A stretch of 45,156 nucleotides of DNA from assembly GCA_016784735.1 (NCBI GenBank), contig JADHUC010000051.1, forward strand, positions 1-45,156, written 5' to 3'. Every line of letters starts with the position of its first letter. Position 1 is the stretch's first letter. A program made the position numbers and the translations under genes. Of the stretch, positions 7,997 through 16,515 are shown piece after piece. The DNA comes from Pirellulaceae bacterium (GTDB lineage Bacteria > Planctomycetota > Planctomycetia > Pirellulales > Pirellulaceae). The notes under the pieces were generated by a model. The model was not told the DNA's origin. It saw only the letters and a program-made list of their open reading frames with translations, and ran no database searches.

Positions 7997-8868
7997 GATT
8001 CGTCTACTACCCAGGCTGCTCATTGAAAAGCTCCGGCAGGGCATACGAGGAGTCGCTGCTGGCGGTGCTCGCAAAGTTGGATTTCCCAATCGAGGAGTTG
8101 CCCGAATGGAGTTGTTGCGGGGCAACGGCCTATATGGGAATCGACGAAAGCAAAGCTTTCGCCCTGGCGGGACGGAATCTGGCTCTGGCCGAGCAGGCCG
8201 CCGACGGCGACGAGGTGCACCTGATCGCTCCATGCGCGGCCTGCTACCTCGTGCTGCTGAAGGCCCAGAAGTACATGCAGGAGTACAAGTCAATTGGACA
8301 GACCATCCTCAGTGCGTTAGCAGCGGTCGGGCTGACGTACACGGGTCGGGTGACCGTGCGACATCCGCTGGACATCCTGTTGAACGAAGTGGGCCTGGAA
8401 CGGATACACGCTTCGATCAGTGATACGCTGGACGGCATGAGGATCGCCAGCTACTACGGTTGCCAGATTGTGCGTCCCTATGCCGAGTTCGACGACCAGC
8501 ACCACCCGATGGCGATGGATGATCTGTTGCGGGCCTGCGGCGCCGAAACCGTTGACTGGCCTGCCAAAGTCCGCTGCTGCGGGGCGATGCTCACGGGCAC
8601 GATCGAGGAGGTGGGGCAGAGGATGGGCTACATGATCCTCCACGAGGCGATGCGTCGGAAAGTCGATGTCGTGGCCACGGCATGTCCGCTCTGCCAATTC
8701 AACCTGGAATGTTTCCAGAAACAGATGTCCGCCCGGTACCGCAAAGAAGTGAATGTCCCCGTCGCTTACTTCACCCAAATTATGGGTAGGGCTTTGGGGC
8801 TAGACGACCGGACGCTTGGATTGCATCGACTATTCATCCCGTTGCGGCAACACGCCGCCGCGGTTTAA
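7993..8868 (+). CDS. hdrB: heterodisulfide reductase-like subunit B (HdrB)
   Basis: A 291-residue protein with two CCG domains. The first has C9, C41-C42 (WSCCGA) and C81-x2-C84 (APCAAC); the second has C157, C195-C196 (RCCGAM) and C231-x2-C234 (TACPLC). In methanogen HdrB these motifs hold two noncubane [4Fe-4S] clusters that cleave the CoM-S-S-CoB disulfide. All ligands appear intact, so a disulfide or similar acceptor site is expected. A planctomycete is not expected to make CoM or CoB, so the true substrate is unknown. It overlaps hdrC by four bases and is followed by a perfect 28-bp inverted repeat before hdrA. Related CCG proteins in lactate or glycerol oxidation are less likely given the neighbours. 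Confidence 0.93.
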   Translation: MRFVYYPGCSLKSSGRAYEESLLAVLAKLDFPIEELPEWSCCGATAYMGIDESKAFALAGRNLALAEQAADGDEVHLIAPCAACYLVLLKAQKYMQEYKSIGQTILSALAAVGLTYTGRVTVRHPLDILLNEVGLERIHASISDTLDGMRIASYYGCQIVRPYAEFDDQHHPMAMDDLLRACGAETVDWPAKVRCCGAMLTGTIEEVGQRMGYMILHEAMRRKVDVVATACPLCQFNLECFQKQMSARYRKEVNVPVAYFTQIMGRALGLDDRTLGLHRLFIPLRQHAAAV

Positions 8869-8875
8869 GGATCGC

Positions 8876-8960
8876 TCGAGAAAAAGGTGTCAGGCACCAT
8901 TTGCCGGGAACCGGCCCTCCGGGTGCTCTGCACAAATGGTGCCTGACACCTTTTTCTCGA
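8876..8960. repeat. perfect 28-bp inverted repeat between hdrB and hdrA
   Basis: The arms at 8876-8903 and 8933-8960 are exact reverse complements around a 29-base loop. Each arm contains AAAAAGGTGTCAGGCACC, and the right arm ends in T5. The loop is bounded by TTTGCCGG on the left and GGTGCT then TGCACAAA on the right, and the element at 42769-42845 shares this loop although its outer stem differs. The structure resembles a bidirectional intrinsic terminator or REP-type palindrome. It lies in the only sizeable gap of the hdr-mvh operon, so it may reduce or separate expression of hdrA-mvhDGA relative to hdrCB. Confidence 0.9.
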
Positions 8961-8980
8961 ACAGCGTTAAGGAGTCGCGA

Positions 8981-10984
8981 ATGATCCGCGAACAGAAGAC
9001 GACAGACCAGCAGGCGCGAATTGGCGTCTACGTCTGCCACTGCGGCATGAACATCGCCAAGCAAGTCGAGATCGAAACGGCCGCCGAGTTCGCGTCCAAG
9101 CTGCCTGGCGTGGTCGTCGCGCGCGACTACAAGTTCATGTGCTCGGATCCAGGCCAGGAATTGATACAGGAGGACATCAAGGAAAACGGCGTGAACCGCG
9201 TCGTGGTCGCTTCATGCTCGCCGCTTCTACACGAGGCCACGTTTCGCAAAGCCTGTGCGGACGCGGGCCTGAATCCGTTCTACTTTCAGATGGCCAACAT
9301 CCGCGAGCAGGTGTCGTGGGTGACCGAAGAGAAGCGGGATGCAACGTCCAAAGCCAAAGCGTTGATCGCCGCAGCGGTCCAGCGAGTGGCCCGCGCCAAA
9401 GCGTTGGAGAAGAAGCGCCTGCCCGTCGGGGACCAGGTGGTGATTGTCGGCGGCGGGATCGCTGGCATCCACGCGGCTTTGACCATCGCCGACGCGGGCA
9501 AGAAGGTCTACCTGGTCGAGCGCGAACCGACAATCGGTGGGCACATGGCCAAGTTCGATAAGACGTTTCCCACTCTGGATTGCGCCGCCTGCATTCTGAC
9601 GCCCAAGATGTCGAACGTGAAAAACCACCCGAACATCAAGCTGTTTAGCTATAGCGAGGTGGAAAAGGTCGAGGGCTTCGCCGGCAACTTCAAGGTCACG
9701 ATCAAGAAGAAACCACGTTACGTCAAAGAAGAGTTGTGCGTGGGCTGCAACGAGTGCGTCGAAGCTTGCGTTTTCAAGAAGAGCAAGGTCCCCAGCGAAT
9801 TTGATCAAGGGCTGGTCAATCGCAAACCGGTCTACATGCCGTTTCCCCAGGCGACACCGGCTGTGGTCGTCATTGATCCGAACGCCTGCCTGCAATTGAT
9901 GAAAGGCAAATGCGCCCAGAAATGTACCGAAGCCTGCGAGCGGGCTGCGATCGACTTCGAGCAGAAGGCGGAGTTCATTGAGGTGGAAGCGGGAGCCATC
10001 ATTCTCGCCACCGGCTTCACGACCTTTGACCCGAAGGAATTGCCACAGTTCGGCTATGGCTGGTACGACAGCGTGTACACTTCGCTCGAAGTGGAGCGGA
10101 TGGTCAACGCGTCAGGGCCTACCAGCGGCGAGATCGTGCTGAGAGACGGCACGCGGCCCAGCAGCGTGGCCATCATCCACTGCGTGGGAAGCCGCGACAA
10201 GAAGACCAACCCGTGGTGCTCGAAGGTTTGCTGTATGTACAGCTTGAAACTGGCACACCTGGTCAAAGAAAGGACCGAAGCGGAGATCTACAACTTCTAC
10301 ATCGACATGCGCACGCCCGGCAAAGGGTACGAGGAGTTCTACGACCAATTGCTCGAAGAAGGCGTTCAGTTCATTCGTGGCCGCGTCGCGGACATAACCG
10401 ACTGGCCGATGACGGACGCCGAGGAAGGGAAACTGGTCGTGCGTGCCGAAGATTCGCTGATCGGCGTCACACGGCGCATCCCGGTGGACATGGTGATCTT
10501 GTCCGTCGGCCTGGAACCACAGCCGGATGCGCAAGATGTTCGCAAGAAGTTCAACATCTCCTGTTCGCGCGAAGGGTGGTTCCTGGAGCGGCATCCGAAG
10601 CTGGCCCCAGTGGCAACGTTTACCGACGGAGTGTGGATCGCCGGCGCCTGCCAGGGACCGAAGGACATCCCGGAAGCGGTTGCCCAAGCCGGAGCGGCAG
10701 CAGCCGAGGCACTGGCGTTGGTCGACAAGGGGTACGTGGAGATCGAACCGAATACGGCCGAGATCGACGAGGATGTGTGCAGCGGCTGCAAGACCTGCCT
10801 GGGGATGTGTCCCTACAGTGCCATTAGCCGAAACGAAGAAAAAGGCGTGGCGGTGATCAACGAAGCACTGTGCAAGGGTTGCGGCACGTGCGTGGCAGCC
10901 TGCCCATCGGGCGCGATCACCCAGCACCTGTTCACCGACGACGAGATCTACGACGAAATCGAAGGGATCCTGAGCTATGTCTGA
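8981..10984 (+). CDS. hdrA: heterodisulfide reductase-like subunit A (HdrA), flavoprotein
   Basis: A 667-residue FAD and multi-cluster protein, the expected site of flavin-based electron bifurcation. Regions in order: N-terminal HdrA domain (GVYVCHCGMNI, Cys19 and Cys21; Cys54 and Cys79 follow); Rossmann FAD motif VVIVGGGIAGIHAA at about 153-166; CAACILTPKM (Cys201, Cys204); a ferredoxin motif CVGCNECVEAC (Cys253-263); a Cys-rich loop GKCAQKCTEAC near 310; and two C-terminal [4Fe-4S] motifs, CSGCKTCLGMCP and CKGCGTCVAACP, near 595-645. The length matches methanogen HdrA. AAGGAG at 8969-8974 fixes the ATG at 8981, just after the palindrome. The frame is open upstream through the palindrome, but that part is not conserved in character. 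It overlaps mvhD by eight bases. Confidence 0.95.
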   Translation: MIREQKTTDQQARIGVYVCHCGMNIAKQVEIETAAEFASKLPGVVVARDYKFMCSDPGQELIQEDIKENGVNRVVVASCSPLLHEATFRKACADAGLNPFYFQMANIREQVSWVTEEKRDATSKAKALIAAAVQRVARAKALEKKRLPVGDQVVIVGGGIAGIHAALTIADAGKKVYLVEREPTIGGHMAKFDKTFPTLDCAACILTPKMSNVKNHPNIKLFSYSEVEKVEGFAGNFKVTIKKKPRYVKEELCVGCNECVEACVFKKSKVPSEFDQGLVNRKPVYMPFPQATPAVVVIDPNACLQLMKGKCAQKCTEACERAAIDFEQKAEFIEVEAGAIILATGFTTFDPKELPQFGYGWYDSVYTSLEVERMVNASGPTSGEIVLRDGTRPSSVAIIHCVGSRDKKTNPWCSKVCCMYSLKLAHLVKERTEAEIYNFYIDMRTPGKGYEEFYDQLLEEGVQFIRGRVADITDWPMTDAEEGKLVVRAEDSLIGVTRRIPVDMVILSVGLEPQPDAQDVRKKFNISCSREGWFLERHPKLAPVATFTDGVWIAGACQGPKDIPEAVAQAGAAAAEALALVDKGYVEIEPNTAEIDEDVCSGCKTCLGMCPYSAISRNEEKGVAVINEALCKGCGTCVAACPSGAITQHLFTDDEIYDEIEGILSYV

Positions 10985-11483
10985 GGACGTCTATTCCCAG
11001 GACTCGCAGGATTGGGAGCCGCGAATCGTGGCTTTCTTCTGCAACTGGTGCACGTACACGGCCAGCGATCTGGCCGGCGTTTCGCGTATGACCTATGCCC
11101 CGAACACAAGAGTGATCCGAGTGATGTGCTCCGGGCGGATCGACCCTCAGTTTGTGCTGACGGCCTTGCGTCAGGGCGCGGACGGGGTGTTGATCGGCGG
11201 CTGCCATCCCGGCGATTGCCACTACCAGGAAGGCAACTACAAGTGCCTGCGCCGGTTCACCATGCTCAAACGATATTTGGCGGCCATGGGTATCGAGGAT
11301 GGGCGCATACGTCTGGAATGGATCGCCGCCAGCGAAGGTGACAAGGTGCAGCGGGTGACGAACGACATGGTCAAGCAACTCAAGGAACTCGGCCCACTGA
11401 ACCTGGATCCCATCCCTCAGCCCGATGCCGGAGAAGCCGGTGATGCTGAGGCCGTCGGCGTTGGCGCTGAAGGAGTTTCATAA
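10977..11483 (+). CDS. mvhD: hydrogenase iron-sulfur subunit (MvhD/FlpD family)
   Basis: A 168-residue protein of the MvhD/FlpD family, which carries electrons between the [NiFe] hydrogenase small subunit and HdrA through a [2Fe-2S] centre. Conserved features are FFCNWCTYTASDLAG (Cys22, Cys25), RVMCSGRID (Cys51) and GGCHPGDCHY (Cys76, Cys81). The rest matches the family in order (GADGVLIGGC, then YKCLRR). The ATG lies inside the last eight bases of hdrA, and the stop shares one base with the mvhG start, so the three genes are tightly coupled. Together with mvhG and mvhA this defines the Mvh type rather than a formate-dehydrogenase-linked Hdr. About 30 C-terminal residues are Pro/Asp/Glu-rich and probably disordered. 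Confidence 0.93.
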   Translation: MSEDVYSQDSQDWEPRIVAFFCNWCTYTASDLAGVSRMTYAPNTRVIRVMCSGRIDPQFVLTALRQGADGVLIGGCHPGDCHYQEGNYKCLRRFTMLKRYLAAMGIEDGRIRLEWIAASEGDKVQRVTNDMVKQLKELGPLNLDPIPQPDAGEAGDAEAVGVGAEGVS

Positions 11484-12460
11484 TGAGCAAACCCAAAGTC
11501 GGTTTCTACTGGTGCGCCTCGTGCGGCGGTTGCGAGGAGGCCGTGGTCGACTTGGCCGAGACGATTCTCGACGTTGTCGAGTTGGTCGACATCGTTCTCT
11601 GGCCTTGTGCCATGGATTTCAAACGTGCGGACGTCGAGGCCATGGCCGACGGCGAGATGGCAGTCTGCTTTGTGAATGGGGCCATCCGTTCCAGCGAACA
11701 ACGCGAGATGGCCGAACTGTGCCGTCGTAAGTCACAGTTGTTGGTCGCGCTCGGAAGCTGTTCTGACACCGGCGGCATTCCCGGCTTGGCCAATCTGTAC
11801 TCGCTGGATTCGATCCTTCAGTCGTCCTACGGCGAAAACACGTTCAGCAACGTCAACCCCGAAGGCGTTGTGCCACAGACAGAGACGGAACGCGAAGAGG
11901 GCACGCTGGAGTTGCCGGTCTTGGACAACGAGGTCAAAACCCTGGATCAGTGTGTGCCGGTGGACTATTATCTGCCGGGTTGCGCGCCGCCCGTGAAGCT
12001 GATCATCGACGCGGTCACAGCAATAGTCAGTGGCGAACTGCCGCCCAAGGGCACGGTCCTGGCACCGGATATCGCGCTCTGCAACGACTGCCCCCGGATC
12101 GACTCGAAACCCGAGGAACCGTTCATCACCGAATTCAAACGGCCGCACGAAATATTGATCGATCCGGACAAGTGCTTTTTGACTCAAGGGCTCCTTTGCA
12201 TGGGGCCGGCCACCCGCTGCGGCTGCGATCACGCCTGTATCGAAGGCAATATGCCCTGCACCGGTTGTCTGGGACCCGTTGGTAACGTTCGGGACCAAGG
12301 TGCCGCCGCGCTGTCCGCGATCGCTTCATTGGTGGCCAGCGACGACGCGGACGAAGTAGCCGCCATGATGGATAAGATCCCGGACCCCGTAGGGACGTTA
12401 TACCGCTACAGTGTCCCGTCTTCGATCCTTTTCAAACACGCCAGACCTTCGTCCGCCTAG
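11483..12460 (+). CDS. mvhG: [NiFe] hydrogenase small subunit, MvhG type
   Basis: A 325-residue small subunit of a cytoplasmic group 3-like [NiFe] hydrogenase. There is no Tat signal, as expected for MvhG. The proximal-cluster motif is FYWCASCGGCEEAVVDL (Cys11, Cys14, Cys17); further conserved cysteines lie in VALGSCSDTGGIPG and YYLPGCAPP. The C-terminal third holds ALCNDCPR, DKCFLTQGLLCMGPATRCGC and CTGCLGP, ligands for the medial and distal clusters that lead to MvhD. The start shares a base with the mvhD stop, and AAGGAG lies upstream at good spacing. Its partner mvhA follows after 18 bases. Confidence 0.93.
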   Translation: MSKPKVGFYWCASCGGCEEAVVDLAETILDVVELVDIVLWPCAMDFKRADVEAMADGEMAVCFVNGAIRSSEQREMAELCRRKSQLLVALGSCSDTGGIPGLANLYSLDSILQSSYGENTFSNVNPEGVVPQTETEREEGTLELPVLDNEVKTLDQCVPVDYYLPGCAPPVKLIIDAVTAIVSGELPPKGTVLAPDIALCNDCPRIDSKPEEPFITEFKRPHEILIDPDKCFLTQGLLCMGPATRCGCDHACIEGNMPCTGCLGPVGNVRDQGAAALSAIASLVASDDADEVAAMMDKIPDPVGTLYRYSVPSSILFKHARPSSA

Positions 12461-12478
12461 CGAAAGAGGATTCAAAAC

Positions 12479-13948
12479 ATGGCCAGCCGAGTGACGGTTG
12501 ATCCCATTACACGATTGGAAGGCCACGGCAAGATCGACATTTTCCTGAACGATGAAGGAAACGTCGACCGGGCCTACCTGCAGATCCCCGAGCTGCGCGG
12601 CTTCGAGAAGTTCGCGGAAGGCCGACCGGCGGAGGATATGCCACAGATCACGTCGAGAATCTGCGGCGTATGCCCCACGGCCCATCATATGGCCGCAGCT
12701 AAGGCATTGGACGACTTGTACAAGGTCGAGCCGACTCCGGCCGGCAAGGCCATCCGCGAGTTGGTCTACAGCACGTTCATGTTCGAAGATCACGCCCTGC
12801 ACTTCTACTTCCTGGGCGGACCGGACTTCGTCGTGGGCCCGGATGCCCCTAAGGCCGAACGAAACGTGCTCGGAGTGATCGGCAAGGTGGGTGTCGAGGT
12901 TGGCAAGAAGGTGATCGCCATGCGCAAGGCCGCACGAGAGCTGATTTCGCTGGCTGGCGGCAAAGTGATCCATCCGGTGCTGGGTCTACCCGGCGGCGTG
13001 GCCAAGGCGCTCAAAGCCGAGGACCAGGCAACGGCGAAGAAGGTGGCCGACGAAGCCGTCGAGTTCGCCGAGTTCACCCTGAAGGTATTCGACGACATCG
13101 TCTTGAAAAACAAGGAATACGTCGACCTGATCCTATCGGACGCCTACACCCATCGCACGTACTACATGGGCATGGTGGACGAGAACAACAGGGTCAACTT
13201 CTACGACGGCCAACTCCGCGTGGTCGACCCGGACGGCAAAGAGTTCCTCAAGTTCCCCAGTGGGGATTACCTCAAGCACGTGGCCGAACATGTCGAGCCA
13301 TGGAGCTACATCAAGTTCTGTTACTTGAAAGACGTGGGCTGGAAAGGCTTCGAGGACGGTCCCGATAGCGGTGTCTACGCCGTGGCACCGATGGCCCGGC
13401 TGAACGTCGCTGACGGCATGCCCACACCCAAGGCGCAGGCCGAGTACGAACGGTACTTCGAGACGCTGGGCGGCAAGCCGGTTCACCAGACATTGGCCAC
13501 GCACTGGGCACGTTTGGTCGAACTGCTTTCGGCCGCCGAAATGATGCAAGAGATCTCGGCCCGACCCGAATTGATCGACCCGGACATCCGCAACATTCCC
13601 ACGGAAACGCCCGTGGAAGGCGTCGGTGTGGTAGAGGCCCCGCGTGGAACGCTGTTCCACCACTACCGCACGGACGAGCGAGGCGTGATAACGGGTGCCA
13701 ACCTGATCGTGGCCACGCAAAACAATGCAGCCCGGATCACCATGTCCGTGGACAAGGCAGCCAAAGGCGTCATCAAAAACGGCAAGGTGGACGACGGTAT
13801 CTTGAACAAGGTGGAAATGGCCTTCCGAGCCTACGACCCATGCTTCGGCTGCGCCACGCACAGCTTGCCTGGCCAAATGCCACTCGAAGTCCGCGTCCGA
13901 GACCGGGAGGGCAATATCGTCCAACGGCTTGCCCAATACGTCGATTAG
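12479..13948 (+). CDS. mvhA: [NiFe] hydrogenase large subunit, MvhA type (group 3c-like)
   Basis: A 489-residue catalytic subunit. Both nickel-binding motifs are present: N-terminal RICGVCPTAHH (Cys62, Cys65) and C-terminal DPCFGCATH (Cys455, Cys458, His461). The N-terminal VDPITRLEGHGKI is typical of the family. Large subunits are normally cleaved after the His of the second motif; here 28 residues follow it (to QYVD), which would be the peptide removed on maturation if this protein is processed. No HypA-F or maturation-protease gene lies in the window, so maturation must be encoded elsewhere. GAGGA precedes the ATG. Position after mvhD-mvhG and hdrCBA assigns it to the H2-dependent Hdr-linked (group 3c) class; subgroup is inferred from context and motifs. 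Confidence 0.94.
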   Translation: MASRVTVDPITRLEGHGKIDIFLNDEGNVDRAYLQIPELRGFEKFAEGRPAEDMPQITSRICGVCPTAHHMAAAKALDDLYKVEPTPAGKAIRELVYSTFMFEDHALHFYFLGGPDFVVGPDAPKAERNVLGVIGKVGVEVGKKVIAMRKAARELISLAGGKVIHPVLGLPGGVAKALKAEDQATAKKVADEAVEFAEFTLKVFDDIVLKNKEYVDLILSDAYTHRTYYMGMVDENNRVNFYDGQLRVVDPDGKEFLKFPSGDYLKHVAEHVEPWSYIKFCYLKDVGWKGFEDGPDSGVYAVAPMARLNVADGMPTPKAQAEYERYFETLGGKPVHQTLATHWARLVELLSAAEMMQEISARPELIDPDIRNIPTETPVEGVGVVEAPRGTLFHHYRTDERGVITGANLIVATQNNAARITMSVDKAAKGVIKNGKVDDGILNKVEMAFRAYDPCFGCATHSLPGQMPLEVRVRDREGNIVQRLAQYVD

Positions 13949-14102
13949 CGTCTTCGTGGGCAACGTGCCCGCATGTTGTGGTTCGTCCCGGAAGCCGCCC
14001 CAATTGTCACCAGCAGTTCGCGCAAGTCCGGATAGCCAAAGATGTTCCGTTTACCAGAATTGAGAATAGGCCTGTCGCGTTTGATTCGGTCGGCAACGGA
14101 AA

Positions 14103-14134
14103 ATCATCGCGGACTTCCAGAAGTCCGCGATGAT
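14103..14134. terminator. 15-bp perfect hairpin between convergent genes
   Basis: Arms ATCATCGCGGACTTC (14103-14117) and its exact complement (14120-14134) flank a two-base loop. It lies in the 275-base gap between the ends of mvhA (plus) and the Dabb gene (minus), where a bidirectional terminator would be expected. There is no long T-run: the plus side is followed by CTCTCGATTCTCC and the minus side by TTTCCG. It may be a termination structure or another REP-like palindrome. The rest of the gap (13949-14223) holds no credible gene. Confidence 0.5.
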
Positions 14135-14223
14135 CTCTCGATTCTCCCCTGAGATTCGCGCCGTTGAAACTTGCGCGTCGGGCCAGCGCTGGTGCCGTAG
14201 GACTGTCGGATGGGGCCGTACTC

Positions 14224-14973
14224 TCACTCCGCCACCCGCTGGCGCTGATCCGGCGTCAGTTCCAAGATCGTCAGGACTTCGCCGGTCTTGTGGGCTACGT
14301 CCAGTTCGATGGTTTCTCCGACCTTCAGTGCGGCGACGAATCGCTTGCTCGCTTCTGACGGGCCTCCCGCGACCAAAACGCGATTGCCGATCAAAGATTC
14401 GGAATCCTCTGCGCGGTTTGTCTTCCACTGCCGGAGCACCTTTTCGACCGTCACGACTGCTTGCCCTTCCCGCTTCGCGACGACTTTGCCACGAATCATG
14501 CCGGCAAAGGAAGCCGCGAGATCGGGCAATGGGATCCTCTCCACCCCTCCGTCCGGACGATCGGGGCGTTCAGCGCGAGCAGGAGCCGTGGCCGCGCCCA
14601 GATACGAGTCGAATACGCGAACGCTGTCCCACAGTTCACTGTATTCTTCGATGAATTTCAGATGGCGCGGGTCGGTCTGGTACTTGTCGTGCGCGGCTTT
14701 GTTCTTGAACACGACCAGCAGGAAGACATCAAAGTCGCGGTCATTGACGTCTCGGTTCATTTCTTCGGCGAGCACCCCGGCGGCAAAATACACGGTCCCT
14801 TCGTGCTCGGAAAGGAATTTCTTGCAGGCCGCGACCAGTTGCCCCTTCGCGTCGCCGGAACCCTCCTTTACCTTGAAGTAGACCGCGTGCGCAAGCTGCG
14901 GGTCAGCCGCTTGTGCTTGATTAACTGTGGCGAACAGAATTCCCACTACAGTACCGGCGACGATCGTCTTCAT
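14224..14973 (-). CDS. exported Dabb-domain (stress-responsive A/B barrel) protein
   Basis: A 249-residue protein with a signal peptide (MKTIVAGTVVGILFATVNQAQA). Residues about 27-125 match a Dabb alpha/beta barrel: LAHAVYFKVKEGS, then a GTVYFAAGVLAEEMNRDVND segment, FDVFLLVVFKNKAAHDKYQT and ELWDSVRVFDSYLG. Dabb domains are dimeric and often have no known catalysis. The C-terminal half (about 145-249) is a separate beta-rich region with a GKVVAKREGQAVVTVEKVL segment and LKVGETIELDV, resembling a domain planctomycetes attach to exported proteins; I cannot name it. AGGAGA precedes the ATG at 14973 at 8 bases. It follows the glycerophosphodiesterase gene by 111 bases on the same strand. Confidence 0.78.
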   Translation of the reverse strand: MKTIVAGTVVGILFATVNQAQAADPQLAHAVYFKVKEGSGDAKGQLVAACKKFLSEHEGTVYFAAGVLAEEMNRDVNDRDFDVFLLVVFKNKAAHDKYQTDPRHLKFIEEYSELWDSVRVFDSYLGAATAPARAERPDRPDGGVERIPLPDLAASFAGMIRGKVVAKREGQAVVTVEKVLRQWKTNRAEDSESLIGNRVLVAGGPSEASKRFVAALKVGETIELDVAHKTGEVLTILELTPDQRQRVAE

Positions 14974-15084
14974 CGTTCATTTCTCCTGTGTTGAGGTGTT
15001 TTCAATCGAAACCCGCCTTCATTGTGATCGTGACGTACGCGCGCTTCAAGCTCGCCGCCGGCTGACAAACACTTTGGATGCCGA

Positions 15085-15930
15085 CTATTGGTCGTCGGAT
15101 TTTGTGCGACCAGCCACGTCCAACATCGTAGCTGGAACGTCGGAAATGATGCCGTCAATGCCCCAACCGATGAGTTCACGGGCACGTTCGACGTCGTTCA
15201 CCGTGTACACCCACGCTCTGAGTCCGCGTCGGTGGATGGCGTCGATCTGCTGACGACTGATGTGTTTCTGGTTCCAAGCAATGATCTTGGCGCCGGTCTG
15301 TTGCGCATCGTCCAGCTTGCTGTCCGTCAGTTCTTTGCTCCCAAGTGCTGCAAGGGCAAGACGCGGCGCGAGTCGATGACACTCGGCCACGTACTTCCAG
15401 TCGAAAGACTGGACGACCACACTGTCGAGCAGTCGCTTCTCGGACAGCAGACGCACACAGGTCGCTGCGTCGCCGCTCTTGCGTTCGATCAGGGTTACGG
15501 ACCCTCGTTGAATAACGTCCAGGGCCTGTTCGAGCGTGGGAACGCGAACATCGGAGTACCTGGGATGGAACCACAAGCCCGCATCCAATTTTTCGAATTC
15601 CCGCGACCGCATCTCGGCAACCGGCATTTTGGTTCGGCGATAGAGTCGGGCGGCGTTAGTGGTGCGGTCGAGAGTTTCGTCGTGGATGACAATTGGAACG
15701 CCGTCGGCCGAGTGACGGTAGTCTAATTCGACCAAGTCCGCACCGGTTTCGACAGCACTGGCAAAGGCAGGCAGCGTGTTTTCAGGGGCTCGTTTGCTGT
15801 CGCCTCGATGAGCGACGATCAAGACACGGGGCATGGCGAGGAGCTTCTCCGCCACCGTCACGTCGGCCGCATCGGCAAGGCCGCAGGAAAAAAGTACCAA
15901 AGGCACGGTGAGCCGGGAAACGCGATCCAT
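15085..15930 (-). CDS. exported glycerophosphodiester phosphodiesterase
   Basis: A 281-residue GDPD-family enzyme that hydrolyses glycerophosphodiesters to glycerol-3-phosphate and an alcohol with a divalent metal. VLIVAHRGDSKRAPENTLPAF near residue 37 holds the HR..PENT motif; DLVELDYRHSADGVPIVIHD near residue 65 holds the metal-binding ELD and the second catalytic His; the end of the barrel reads AWVYTVNDVERARELI then GIDGIISDVP, as in the family. A signal peptide (MDRVSRLTVPLVLFSCGLADA) suggests a periplasmic scavenging role. The ATG overlaps the frr stop by one base (TGATG), so it is translationally coupled to ribosome recycling factor, an odd pairing that may only reflect operon read-through. 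Confidence 0.92.
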   Translation of the reverse strand: MDRVSRLTVPLVLFSCGLADAADVTVAEKLLAMPRVLIVAHRGDSKRAPENTLPAFASAVETGADLVELDYRHSADGVPIVIHDETLDRTTNAARLYRRTKMPVAEMRSREFEKLDAGLWFHPRYSDVRVPTLEQALDVIQRGSVTLIERKSGDAATCVRLLSEKRLLDSVVVQSFDWKYVAECHRLAPRLALAALGSKELTDSKLDDAQQTGAKIIAWNQKHISRQQIDAIHRRGLRAWVYTVNDVERARELIGWGIDGIISDVPATMLDVAGRTKSDDQ

Positions 15931-16493
15931 CAGTCGTCTTCCATCACCTCGGTTTCTTTCGCCTTTGCCAAGTCGTTGACTTGCTTCTCGTAGGTCTTGG
16001 TCAAGTCTTGGACTTCCTTCTTCGTGTCGTCCCGTTCGTCTTCGCTCATTTCCTTGGCCTTCTCGGCCTGATCAGCAGCCTTGTTGGCGTCGCGACGGAT
16101 GTTGCGGATCGAGATCTTGGCTTCCTCGGCCAAATCCTTGACGCGGCCAACCATCCTGCGACGCACCTCGCCGGACAACGGCGGGATGTTAATGCGAATC
16201 AGACGTCCATCGTTTTGTGGGTTAAACCCCAAATCGCTGGCCACGATCGCTTTTTCGATATCCTTCATGGTCCCAGGATCATACGGCCGAATCACAATCT
16301 GTGTGGGCTCCGGAGCCCCCACGTTTGCCAACTGCTTCAGGGGACACGACGATCCGTATGCCTCGACCCGCAACGTGTCCACCAGCCCGGGGTTGGCTCG
16401 ACCGGTGCGGATGCCCGCTAGGCTGGTTTTCAGCACGCCGGCAGCTTTATCCATGCGCTCTTCAGCGTCGAAAAGAATGTCTTCGGATGTCAT
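15930..16493 (-). CDS. frr: ribosome recycling factor
   Basis: A 187-residue protein that releases ribosomes from mRNA after termination, acting with EF-G. The length matches the family (about 185). Typical features are the start of helix 1 (RMDKAAGVLKTSLAGIRTGRANPGLVD), the TQIVIRPYD segment, the DGRLIRINIPPLSGEVRR loop and the long C-terminal helix rich in Lys, Asp and Glu (RDDTKKEVQDLTKTYEKQVN). GAGGAG at 6 bases supports the ATG at 16493. It follows pyrH by 22 bases on the minus strand, the usual bacterial order pyrH-frr, and its stop overlaps the start of the GDPD gene. Confidence 0.97.
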   Translation of the reverse strand: MTSEDILFDAEERMDKAAGVLKTSLAGIRTGRANPGLVDTLRVEAYGSSCPLKQLANVGAPEPTQIVIRPYDPGTMKDIEKAIVASDLGFNPQNDGRLIRINIPPLSGEVRRRMVGRVKDLAEEAKISIRNIRRDANKAADQAEKAKEMSEDERDDTKKEVQDLTKTYEKQVNDLAKAKETEVMEDD

Positions 16494-16515
16494 GGTCGGC
16501 TCCTCGATTTGTAAG

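Noticed and set aside
8816..8980. Upstream extension of hdrA by 55 codons
   Set aside because: The extension translates the end of hdrB out of frame and then the palindrome; AAGGAG before ATG 8981 fixes the true start.
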